Of a stretch of DNA of 48,769 nucleotides, positions 42,534 through 48,769 are shown in pieces. The stretch covers positions 1-48,769 of the forward strand of contig JAFZUY010000036.1 of assembly GCA_017618075.1 (NCBI GenBank), given 5' to 3'. The position numbers and the translations under genes were made by a program. This stretch comes from Lachnospiraceae bacterium (lineage in GTDB: Bacteria; Bacillota; Clostridia; Lachnospirales; Lachnospiraceae). The notes under the pieces are model-generated. The model was not told the origin of the DNA and did no database searches. It saw only the letters and a program-made list of their open reading frames with translations. How positions within the stretch are numbered: the stretch's first letter is position 1; each line of letters starts with the position of its first letter.

Positions 42534-43544
42534 ATGGCTTTATTTGAATCATATGAAAGACGTATCCCTCAGATCGAAAAAGTTCTTGCAAGCTATGGAA
42601 TTTCTTCCCTTGAAGAAGCTGAAAAGATCACAAAGGACGCAGGTCTTGATGTTTACCACATGGTAGAAAAAATTCAGCCTATTTGCTTCGAAAATGCAAA
42701 ATGGGCTTACACAGTAGGCGCAGCAATCGCTATTAAGAAGAATGCTCGTCGCGCTGCTGACGCTGCTGCAGCAATCGGTGAAGGTTTACAGGCTTTCTGT
42801 ATTCCCGGCTCAGTAGCAGATACACGTAAGGTTGGTCTCGGACACGGTAACTTAGGAAAGATGTTACTTGAAGAAGAGACAGAGTGCTTCGCTTTCCTTG
42901 CAGGCCACGAATCATTCGCAGCTGCTGAAGGTGCTATCGGTATCGCAGAGAAGGCTAACAAAGTTCGTCAGAAACCTCTTCGTGTTATCCTTAACGGTCT
43001 TGGAAAAGACGCAGCTCAGATCATTTCAAGAATTAACGGATTTACTTTTGTTGAAACAGAGTATGATCCTTATACAAACACCGTAAAAGAAGTAAACAGA
43101 ATCGCTTACTCAGAAGGTCTTCGTGCTAAGGTTAACTGCTATGGTGCAAACGATGTTTGCGAAGGCGTTGCAATCATGCACAAGGAAGGCGTTGACGTTT
43201 CCATTACAGGTAACTCAACCAACCCTACAAGATTCCAGCATCCTGTTGCAGGTACATATAAGAAAGAGTGTATAGAGCAGGGTAAGAAGTACTTCTCGGT
43301 TGCTTCAGGCGGCGGTACAGGACGTACACTTCATCCCGATAACATGGCTGCAGGTCCTGCTTCATACGGTATGACAGATACAATGGGACGTATGCATTCA
43401 GACGCTCAGTTCGCCGGTTCATCTTCGGTTCCCGCTCACGTTGAGATGATGGGTCTTATCGGTGCAGGTAACAATCCTATGGTTGGTATGACAGTTGCAG
43501 TAGCAGTTGCTGTTCAGGAAGCTGCTGATGCAGGTAAGTTTTAA
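42534..43544 (+). CDS. GGGtGRT protein, function unknown
   Basis: A 336-residue soluble protein. The name-giving motif GGGTGRT lies near residue 260 (SVASGGGTGRTLHPDNMAAG). Other glycine-rich and conserved stretches are KVGLGHGNLGKMLLEEE and SGGGTGRTLHP. The family is conserved in anaerobic Firmicutes and always appears with a NifU-like scaffold, which suggests an Fe-S or redox-linked role. It has no recognised catalytic fold. Codon use (GCA, GGT, AAG, CTT rich) suggests high expression, as for a core metabolic protein. AGGAGG precedes the ATG. Confidence 0.88.
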   Translation: MALFESYERRIPQIEKVLASYGISSLEEAEKITKDAGLDVYHMVEKIQPICFENAKWAYTVGAAIAIKKNARRAADAAAAIGEGLQAFCIPGSVADTRKVGLGHGNLGKMLLEEETECFAFLAGHESFAAAEGAIGIAEKANKVRQKPLRVILNGLGKDAAQIISRINGFTFVETEYDPYTNTVKEVNRIAYSEGLRAKVNCYGANDVCEGVAIMHKEGVDVSITGNSTNPTRFQHPVAGTYKKECIEQGKKYFSVASGGGTGRTLHPDNMAAGPASYGMTDTMGRMHSDAQFAGSSSVPAHVEMMGLIGAGNNPMVGMTVAVAVAVQEAADAGKF

Positions 43545-43551
43545 TTAGAAT

Positions 43552-43576
43552 ATTAACTTTTTGTTAATTATTTTAA
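43552..43576 (+). terminator. Weak terminator after the GGGtGRT gene
   Basis: ATTAAC (43552-43557) pairs with GTTAAT (43563-43568) across TTTTT and is followed by TATTTT. The stem is short and AT-rich. Confidence 0.35.
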
Positions 43577-43584
43577 TAAACGTA

Positions 43585-43613
43585 TTGACTTATAAATATA
43601 TACAAGGTATAGT
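43585..43613 (+). promoter_or_regulatory. Promoter of the tandem small membrane proteins
   Basis: TTGACT (43585-43590), 17-nt spacer, TATAGT (43608-43613). Confidence 0.8.
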
Positions 43614-43678
43614 ATTTATAGTTGTTAAACACCACAAGTAAAAATTTTATTTTTATAGTTTAAAAGGAGAAAACAAGT

Positions 43679-43924
43679 ATGAACAAGAAGGTGACAAGTA
43701 TTTTCGCTAATTTAGGTATTATTTTCTGGCTTATCGGCTTTTTAGCAGGCGATAAGGAAGGTGCTAAGCAGTATCTTAACCAGGGTCTTATTCCTTCAAT
43801 CTTAATTTGCATTCCCGTAGTTAACATCGTAGGTATCGTATTCTGCGTATGGGGACTTATCTATGCAATTCAGGATAACGAGACACCCCTTCCTTTATTC
43901 GGCGGAATCCAGGTTATCAAATAA
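43679..43924 (+). CDS. Small DUF4870-like membrane protein
   Basis: An 81-residue protein with two hydrophobic segments (about 8-23 and 38-62). The pattern SIFANLGIIFWLIGFLAGDK, followed by an asparagine/glutamine QYLNQGL and a second helix, is like the DUF4870/YtpI-type small membrane proteins. The C-terminus PLFGGIQVIK is similar to the next gene's PLIGKIKIIK. AAAGGAG lies 9 nt upstream. Function unknown. Confidence 0.75.
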   Translation: MNKKVTSIFANLGIIFWLIGFLAGDKEGAKQYLNQGLIPSILICIPVVNIVGIVFCVWGLIYAIQDNETPLPLFGGIQVIK

Positions 43925-43952
43925 TTTTGTTATTCAATAATTATTCAAATAA

Positions 43953-43986
43953 TAGAAGCATTAAGCCCCTGGGTTTAATGCTTCTA
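43953..43986 (+). terminator. Strong intergenic hairpin between the two paralogues
   Basis: TAGAAGCATTAA (43953-43964) pairs with TTAATGCTTCTA (43975-43986), extended by G-U and C-G pairs toward a tiny loop. Because no U-run follows, it may act as an mRNA-processing or stability element instead of a full terminator. Confidence 0.55.
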
Positions 43987-44017
43987 ATTATGTAAAAATA
44001 TAAGAGGAGGTTATATT

Positions 44018-44308
44018 ATGGATTCGAAAACAACATCGATTGTTACTTATCTTACCTTAATCGGATGGATTATTTCTATGGCTGCAGGTACTAAGGATGA
44101 GTATTCAGCTCAGCATATGAACAACATGCTCGTAAATATGCTTTTCTGCCTTCCTGTTATTTTAGGATGGGTTCCTATTTTAGGATGGATTTTAGATTTA
44201 TGGGTATTATTCGTTGGCGTATGTACAATTATCGGATTTATTCATGCATGCATGGGCAAGCCTTTCGAAACACCTTTAATCGGTAAGATTAAGATTATCA
44301 AAGCTTAA
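44018..44308 (+). CDS. Small DUF4870-like membrane protein (paralogue)
   Basis: A 96-residue protein with hydrophobic segments at about 7-24, 38-55 and 58-80. SIVTYLTLIGWIISMAAGTKDE parallels SIFANLGIIFWLIGFLAGDK of the upstream protein, and the C-termini match. The conserved polar QHMNNMLV corresponds to QYLNQGL. The two genes thus arose by tandem duplication. AGGAGG precedes the ATG. Function unknown. Confidence 0.75.
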   Translation: MDSKTTSIVTYLTLIGWIISMAAGTKDEYSAQHMNNMLVNMLFCLPVILGWVPILGWILDLWVLFVGVCTIIGFIHACMGKPFETPLIGKIKIIKA

Positions 44309-44319
44309 TTATAAAAAAT

Positions 44320-44348
44320 ATCCCGGCTCGAAAGAGTCGGGATTTTTT
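44320..44348. terminator. Bidirectional terminator
   Basis: ATCCCGGCTC (44320-44329) and GAGTCGGGAT (44334-44343) form a 10-bp stem closed by a GAAA tetraloop. TTTTTT follows on the plus strand and, read on the minus strand, TATTTTTTAT follows. It serves the small membrane gene and the convergent lipoprotein gene. Confidence 0.95.
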
Positions 44349-44358
44349 ATTTGCTAAA

Positions 44359-44796
44359 TTATTTTTTCTGAAGCACATCGCCCATGTAATTTATACATTT
44401 TATTGCTTCGCCGTAATTTGAAACGCCTGCATTAAACATATCTTCATTATATTCTTCATCCAGTGCGTAATGGAAGCAGGTAGAAGAGTTCGCGATATAT
44501 GTTGAGGCCTTTTCGGAAAGCATTTTACAGTCTTTAAATTCCTTTGGAGGTTCCACCTTTGAAAAGTCATCGAATGCTACCTTTAAATCATCCAGAGAAT
44601 CGTATAATTCCTGCCTGTAGTCTTCATTTTCAATATCAATTGTATCTATTATCGCTCCGGTTGTAACTATCTGTTCATAGAGCTTTTCTACTTCTTTATG
44701 ATACTCATCGTATTTGTTCGTCTTCGAAGAGCATGCACACAGGCACATAATGCCAAGTGCGGCACAAATAGCGAGAGCATATTTCTTAATTTTCAT
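44359..44796 (-). CDS. Small lipoprotein, unknown function
   Basis: A 145-residue secreted protein. The signal peptide ends in lipobox LCAC with Cys22. The mature part is acidic and helical (YHKEVEKLYEQIVTTGAIID), resembling four-helix-bundle extracellular proteins, with isolated cysteines. GGAGGAATAT precedes the ATG on the minus strand. A promoter candidate lies at 44839-44867. Role unknown. Confidence 0.75.
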   Translation of the reverse strand: MKIKKYALAICAALGIMCLCACSSKTNKYDEYHKEVEKLYEQIVTTGAIIDTIDIENEDYRQELYDSLDDLKVAFDDFSKVEPPKEFKDCKMLSEKASTYIANSSTCFHYALDEEYNEDMFNAGVSNYGEAIKCINYMGDVLQKK

Positions 44797-44838
44797 ATAT
44801 TCCTCCGATTCACATTACATAGTAATGATACCTTGATA

Positions 44839-44867
44839 AAAATACCATATTTTGTGTTTTTTTGCAA
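44839..44867 (-). promoter_or_regulatory. Possible promoter of the lipoprotein gene
   Basis: On the minus strand: TTGCAA (44862-44867), 17-nt spacer, TATTTT (complement 44839-44844). Confidence 0.4.
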
Positions 44868-44877
44868 CAAACAATTA

Positions 44878-44906
44878 TTGAATAGGTAATTGTTTTATGA
44901 TAGTAT
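44878..44906 (+). promoter_or_regulatory. Promoter of ilvB-ilvN
   Basis: TTGAAT (44878-44883), 17-nt spacer, TAGTAT (44901-44906). The leader is about 40 nt, too short for a T-box or a branched-chain attenuator, so feedback may be mainly through IlvN. Confidence 0.6.
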
Positions 44907-44951
44907 TAAATAGGTGTTTTATATATTAATTATGTATTTTCGGAGGTATTT

Positions 44952-46577
44952 ATGAACGGCGCAAGCCTTCTTGTAAAATCGCTCGAATGTGAAAACGTAG
45001 ATGTTCTTTTCGGATATCCCGGTGTTTCTATTTGCCCGTTTTTCGATAAATTAACCGAATCAAAGATTCATCCCGTACTTGTAAGACATGAAGTTAATGC
45101 TGCACACGAGGCTAACGGATATTACAGAAGTTCCGGAAAACCCGGTGTATGCGTATCAAGTTCCGGTCCCGGAGCAACCAATCTTATTACAGGTATTGCT
45201 ACAGCTTTTGCCGACAGTATTCCCTTAATCGTTATTACGGGACAGGTTAAGAGCGAGCATATCGGTTCTGATTTGTTCCAGGAAGCTGACATTGTCGGTG
45301 CCTGCGAATCATTCGTAAAATATTCATATCTCGTAAAAAATGCTTCTCTTATTCCCAAAACCGTAAAAGAAGCTTTTCATATAGCAACGACAGGTCGTAA
45401 AGGTCCTGTTTTAATTGATATTCCCGTAGACGTTCTTTTAGAAGAAGGCCTTGATTTTAATTATCCCGAAACAGTTAATTTAAGAACATATAAGCCTACG
45501 GTAAAAGGTCATGCTGTTCAGATAAAGAAGATTATCAATGAACTTTCGAAAGCCGAGAGACCTATTATTATGGTCGGAGGCGGTGTGAAGCTTTCCGGTG
45601 CAAAAGAAGAAGTTCTTGCATTTTCAAAGAAGCATAATATTCCTTTTGTATCGACTTTAATGGGCCTTGGTATCGGTTATGAGGACAATCCTTTATATAT
45701 CGGCATGGTTGGCAATAACGGCTCTAAATACGCAAATAAAGCTATCAACGACGCAGACTGCCTGATTGTTGCAGGCGCGAGAGTAGCCGACAGAGCTGTA
45801 AAGCAGCCTGATCTTATTACAAAAGATAAAACACTTATTCATATAGATGTCGATCCTGCTGAAATAGGCAAGAATGCAGGTCCGAACATTCCTGTAGTTG
45901 GTGATTTAAAAGAAGTATTTGATGAACTAAACTGTTTTGAAGAAAAGTTTGATTTTTCAGACTGGGTTCAAAGAATCAATACATATAAACAAACCAGGGT
46001 AGGAAACAAGGAGACAACAAATCTTTATGTTGATCCCAAAGAGTTTGTATATGAGCTTTCAAGCCGTCTTAAAAAAGAATCAATTTTAGTTACCGATGTA
46101 GGCCAGAATCAGATTTATGCATGCTCCAATTTCGTATCACAGGGCGCTGATTTTATAACATCAGGCGGCTTCGGCTGCATGGGATTTTCACTTCCTGCGT
46201 CTATTGGTGCCAAGATAGGTAATCCCGAAAGAAGAGTCATTTCTTTAAACGGCGACGGAGCCTTGCAGATGTCTATGTGCGAGCTTTCGACATTAAAGCA
46301 GGAAAATCTGGATATTAAGATAGTTGTATTTAATAACAAATCTCTTGGAATGATAAAAGAGTACCAGCACCTTAAATACAACAACAATTACACTTTTAAC
46401 GAGCTTAACGGCCTTCCGCATTTTGACAAGATTGCAGAAGCTTATGATATTGAATATAAAGAGTGTCATTCCAATGACGAAATGGAAGAATGCATTGAAT
46501 GGCTTTTAAATTCCAAAGACACATGCATTCTTGAACTTAATGTAGACAGAGATGCATTTACATGCATGAATATGTAG
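44952..46577 (+). CDS. ilvB: Acetolactate synthase, large subunit
   Basis: A 541-residue thiamine-diphosphate enzyme that condenses pyruvate (or pyruvate and 2-oxobutyrate) in valine, leucine and isoleucine synthesis. FGYPGVSICPFFDKL and RHEVNAAHEANGYYR (catalytic Glu) open the N-terminal domain. The middle FAD/Rossmann-like domain follows. The ThDP motif lies in GDGALQMSMCELSTLKQE to FNN (GDG...NN). The CGGAGG ribosome binding site precedes the ATG. The gene is 25 nt from ilvN, and together they form the holoenzyme. Confidence 0.95.
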   Translation: MNGASLLVKSLECENVDVLFGYPGVSICPFFDKLTESKIHPVLVRHEVNAAHEANGYYRSSGKPGVCVSSSGPGATNLITGIATAFADSIPLIVITGQVKSEHIGSDLFQEADIVGACESFVKYSYLVKNASLIPKTVKEAFHIATTGRKGPVLIDIPVDVLLEEGLDFNYPETVNLRTYKPTVKGHAVQIKKIINELSKAERPIIMVGGGVKLSGAKEEVLAFSKKHNIPFVSTLMGLGIGYEDNPLYIGMVGNNGSKYANKAINDADCLIVAGARVADRAVKQPDLITKDKTLIHIDVDPAEIGKNAGPNIPVVGDLKEVFDELNCFEEKFDFSDWVQRINTYKQTRVGNKETTNLYVDPKEFVYELSSRLKKESILVTDVGQNQIYACSNFVSQGADFITSGGFGCMGFSLPASIGAKIGNPERRVISLNGDGALQMSMCELSTLKQENLDIKIVVFNNKSLGMIKEYQHLKYNNNYTFNELNGLPHFDKIAEAYDIEYKECHSNDEMEECIEWLLNSKDTCILELNVDRDAFTCMNM

Positions 46578-46602
46578 TTTAGATTTCGGAGTAGATTTTC
46601 GT

Positions 46603-47079
46603 ATGAAAAGGATTTTTTCCGTTTCCGTTGAAAACAGATTTGGTGTTTTAAGCAAGGTTTCTTCTTTGTTTGCAAGAAGAGGCTATAATATCGAGAGCCT
46701 TACGGTGGGCGAAACTCATGATCCCACAATTTCAAATATGACCATTGTTTCAAGCGGTTCGCCTCATGATTTAGAGCAGATTGAAAAGCAATTAAATAAA
46801 AAACTTGATGTCATTAAGGTTCGTACATTTAAAGAAGAAGACTCTGTATCCAGAGAACTTATTCTGGTTAAGATTAAATATACCGCGTCAAACAGAAGTG
46901 AAATCATTGAAATATGTCAGATTACAAAGGCTGAAATCGTTGATACTACCGACAGCAACATGATACTTCTTTTATGCGATACTCCCGATCACGTGGATAA
47001 ATTCATTGATATGCTCAAAAAATTCAGCATAATTGAACTTTCACGTACAGGTACGCTTGCTATGAAAAAGTGCAAGTAA
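46603..47079 (+). CDS. ilvN: Acetolactate synthase, small regulatory subunit
   Basis: A 158-residue subunit with an N-terminal ACT domain (SVSVENRFGVLSKVSSLFAR, then RGYNIESLTVGETHD) that binds valine for feedback inhibition, and a C-terminal ALS_ss domain from about residue 80. It activates the large subunit. Its start lies 25 nt after ilvB; the ribosome binding site is a CGGAG at 46587-46591. Confidence 0.95.
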   Translation: MKRIFSVSVENRFGVLSKVSSLFARRGYNIESLTVGETHDPTISNMTIVSSGSPHDLEQIEKQLNKKLDVIKVRTFKEEDSVSRELILVKIKYTASNRSEIIEICQITKAEIVDTTDSNMILLLCDTPDHVDKFIDMLKKFSIIELSRTGTLAMKKCK

Positions 47080-47083
47080 AACT

Positions 47084-47437
47084 ATGAAGAAGCACGATAT
47101 TATTCTTTTGGCGGTAATTGTAATAGTTTTGCTGCCAATAGCAATCTTTCTTTTGAATACAGGCAAAGGTGCAACAGCCGTTGTAAAATCCGACGGAAAA
47201 GTGATTGATACTTTAAGTCTTAATAAAAACGGTACTTACACTTATAAAAATGATAATGGTTACAATATTGTTGAAGTCACAGACGGTAAAGTAAGAGTAA
47301 TAGAAGCTGACTGTCCCAATCAGGACTGCGTAAATAAAGGTTATATTAAGAGAAACAACGAATCGGTTATTTGTCTTCCTCACAAATTTGAAGTAACAAT
47401 CAAATCCAAGGATAACGAATACGATGTTATTCAGTAA
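47084..47437 (+). CDS. NusG domain II-containing membrane-anchored protein
   Basis: A 117-residue protein with one N-terminal transmembrane segment (about 7-24) and an external NusG_II beta-domain. The conserved core is EADCPNQDCVNKGYIKRN followed by VICLPHKFEV, with three cysteines. In clostridia this family is often encoded next to a Gx transporter family protein and FAD:protein FMN transferase (ApbE), suggesting a role near flavin-linked membrane proteins. The first neighbour is present here, ApbE is not. It follows ilvN by 4 nt. Confidence 0.85.
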   Translation: MKKHDIILLAVIVIVLLPIAIFLLNTGKGATAVVKSDGKVIDTLSLNKNGTYTYKNDNGYNIVEVTDGKVRVIEADCPNQDCVNKGYIKRNNESVICLPHKFEVTIKSKDNEYDVIQ

Positions 47438-47441
47438 ATAA

Positions 47442-47945
47442 ATGAAAAAAACTACCAAGATAACGTTTTTGGGATTGTTTACGGCAGTAGCTTTAGTTCT
47501 TTCTTTCCTGGAAACACTTATTCCGAATATGGTTCCAATTCCCGGATTTAAACTCGGGCTTGCAAACTTTGCAGTGCTTTTAGCTCTTTATTTATTCGGG
47601 TTTAAAGAAGCGGTACTGGTAGATTTATGCAGAATTATACTTGCAGCGCTTTTATTCGGTTCATTCTTTTCATTCTGGTATGCTTTATTGGGAGCCGCGT
47701 TTGCTCTTTTAATAGAACTTATCATAAAAAAGACCGATAAGTTTTCACCAATAGGAGTATCCGTGTTCGGAGCGATATTCCATAATTTAGGACAGTTTTT
47801 GGTGGCTGTAATACTTATTAAATCCCTTGGAATTTTATATTATCTGCCTTTCACTTTGCTTTTCTGCGTACTTTCTGGTGCATTAAACGGATATCTTATA
47901 CTTATCCTGAAAGACAGGCTTAAATTCCTAAAGAAAAATGACTGA
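47442..47945 (+). CDS. Gx transporter family (heptaprenyl diphosphate synthase component I-like) membrane protein
   Basis: A 167-residue polytopic membrane protein with about five hydrophobic helices. The N-terminal ITFLGLFTAVALVLSFLE, then LIPNMVPIPGFKLGLANFAV and FHNLGQFLVAVILI, are typical of this family (old name HepA/hepT component I). The PGFKLGLAN motif is the hallmark. Members are thought to be ECF-type substrate-binding proteins for an unknown small molecule; the heptaprenyl synthase name is probably historical. It starts 4 nt after the NusG-domain gene, indicating cotranscription. Confidence 0.85.
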   Translation: MKKTTKITFLGLFTAVALVLSFLETLIPNMVPIPGFKLGLANFAVLLALYLFGFKEAVLVDLCRIILAALLFGSFFSFWYALLGAAFALLIELIIKKTDKFSPIGVSVFGAIFHNLGQFLVAVILIKSLGILYYLPFTLLFCVLSGALNGYLILILKDRLKFLKKND

Positions 47946-47950
47946 TAAAA

Positions 47951-48451
47951 ATGAAAAAGATATATTTAACACTTTGTTTTATACTAATTTTCATCTGCTC
48001 GGCGTGCGCTTCCGCATCTGAGTTTACAGAGTTTGTTCCTATAGAAACATTGGAAGAAGATAAGATTTATTATTTCGACAATGCTTTTTATACTTTTGAA
48101 TTTCCGGGCAAGGCTGTAAATGGGTTTTATGAGGAAAAATTTATTAGAGAAAACGATTACATTCCATTTGAAGGAATGTTTATCGGAGCGCCTGTAACAG
48201 GTAAAATGCATTTTGACGAGTCGAAGGACGATCCTGTAATTGAATATATAACATTTGTTGTATATGAAGACGATTTATCACAGGATGACTGCCAGTCGTA
48301 TTTATATAATACTTACGGAGCTCTTATAGCAGAGGGAGCAGAAGACGATACAGACGGACAGATTTATTGGAGAAGATATTTTACCGGCAGCAAACTCCTG
48401 AAATATTCTAAAAAAGCAAAAGATGATTTTTATACAATAACCGTTGAATAA
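47951..48451 (+). CDS. Putative lipoprotein, unknown function
   Basis: A 166-residue secreted protein. The hydrophobic signal (about 4-16) is followed by ICSAC with Cys19 as probable lipidation site, although the -3 residue is Cys and so the lipobox is not ideal. The mature part is acidic and beta-rich (YYFDNAFYTFEFPGKAVNGF). No family was recognised. It starts 5 nt after the Gx transporter gene and continues the operon. Confidence 0.7.
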   Translation: MKKIYLTLCFILIFICSACASASEFTEFVPIETLEEDKIYYFDNAFYTFEFPGKAVNGFYEEKFIRENDYIPFEGMFIGAPVTGKMHFDESKDDPVIEYITFVVYEDDLSQDDCQSYLYNTYGALIAEGAEDDTDGQIYWRRYFTGSKLLKYSKKAKDDFYTITVE

Positions 48452-48489
48452 ATATGAATTTAAATATTTGATATTAAAGGAAACTAATA

Positions 48490-48769
48490 TTGGATAATAA
48501 TTTTTTAGATAATGAATTGCCAAAAGAAAACAGAAACAAAAAAGAAATGATCGGAAGGATTTTATCTTTATATCCGATATTGGTAAATATTCTTGCGGTT
48601 GCCGCTCTGCCGTGCTCATTGTTTTTTGCGGCAAAATTTAACTGTAATGTATCATTTTTGACAGTTTTGTTTTTTGTGTATATATGTCCTGTTGCGGCTT
48701 TTATTTTTTCCTTGATAGTTCGAAAACTTTATTTTGATTATTTTACTCCATTATGGATTGCAGGTCATA
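48490..48769 (+). CDS. Membrane protein, 3' end cut by window
   Basis: An open frame from TTG 48490 runs to the last base and is incomplete. TTG is supported by AAAGG (48476-48480), 9 nt upstream. The N-terminus is polar (DNNFLDNELPKENRNKKEMI), followed by two hydrophobic segments (about 28-48 and 55-78), then RKLYFDYFTPLWIAGH. The family is not recognised. It would continue the ilvB-to-lipoprotein operon. Confidence 0.6.
   Translation, partial: MDNNFLDNELPKENRNKKEMIGRILSLYPILVNILAVAALPCSLFFAAKFNCNVSFLTVLFFVYICPVAAFIFSLIVRKLYFDYFTPLWIAGH

Noticed and set aside
28720-44840. Shared TATCATTACTAT near the promoter at 28728 and on the minus strand near 44815
   Set aside because: A 12-nt match in AT-rich DNA is expected by chance in a window of this size; the spacing to other elements differs.
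44797-44951. Possible branched-chain amino acid attenuator before ilvB
   Set aside because: No leader peptide rich in Leu/Val/Ile and no paired hairpins; the space is used by promoters.
1-48769. CRISPR array, prophage, toxin-antitoxin or restriction system
   Set aside because: No regular direct repeats, phage structural genes, or recognised defence genes were found; the ABC-F protein, YraN and DUF234 ATPase are not by themselves evidence of one.

Overview
The window is chromosomal DNA of a low-GC Gram-positive anaerobe. The best guess is a clostridial bacterium of the Lachnospiraceae (Butyrivibrio/Roseburia-like). Support comes from the Firmicutes gene orders plsX-acpP-rnc-smc-ftsY-ylxM-ffh-rpsP-khpA and rplS-lepB-rbgA-lepB-rnhB-yraN, strong GGAGG ribosome binding sites, near-consensus sigma-A promoters with 17-nt spacers, a Re-citrate-synthase-like gene paired with isocitrate dehydrogenase, and a NifU-like/GGGtGRT pair. 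The genus assignment is inference.

Layout. 1-141: the tail of an IS3-family element. 240-425: rpmF on the minus strand with a consensus promoter. 605-9949: a long housekeeping block of lipid synthesis (plsX, acpP), RNA processing (rnc), chromosome condensation (smc), protein targeting (ftsY, ylxM, ffh) and ribosomal proteins (rpsP, khpA, rplS). 9995-13102: two signal peptidase I paralogues flanking the GTPase rbgA, then rnhB and yraN. 13276-17918: an EF-G-like GTPase and leuS. 17977-22967: an accessory pocket of small membrane proteins, a lipoprotein, a gene remnant, an acetyltransferase, a frameshifted gene, an unrecognised 391-residue protein and a methyltransferase. 23060-25715: Re-citrate synthase candidate plus icd, feeding 2-oxoglutarate/glutamate. 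25791-28594: a methyltransferase and an ABC-F ATPase. 28798-34752: an unknown membrane protein, a DUF1015 protein, a GlgB-derived protein without catalytic residues, and an MscS channel. 34830-37450: tRNA-Thr, argH, asd. 37523-43544: a DUF234-type ATPase, topB, a hexapeptide-repeat transferase, and the NifU-like/GGGtGRT pair. 43679-44796: two tandem small membrane paralogues and a lipoprotein. 44952-47079: ilvB-ilvN. 47084-48769: a NusG-domain-II protein, a Gx-transporter-family protein, a lipoprotein and a membrane protein cut by the window end.

No CRISPR array, phage or classical defence island is visible. The main surprises are a series of homologues of well-known enzymes that have lost key residues: a signal peptidase I without its serine, a branching enzyme without all three catalytic acids, an EF-G-like GTPase with a non-NKxD G4 motif, and a DUF234-type ATPase with Thr in place of the Walker A lysine. 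In addition, yraN appears to start at an ATA codon, and rimM-trmD are absent from their usual position between khpA and rplS. All family assignments are from reading the translations; no database search was run.
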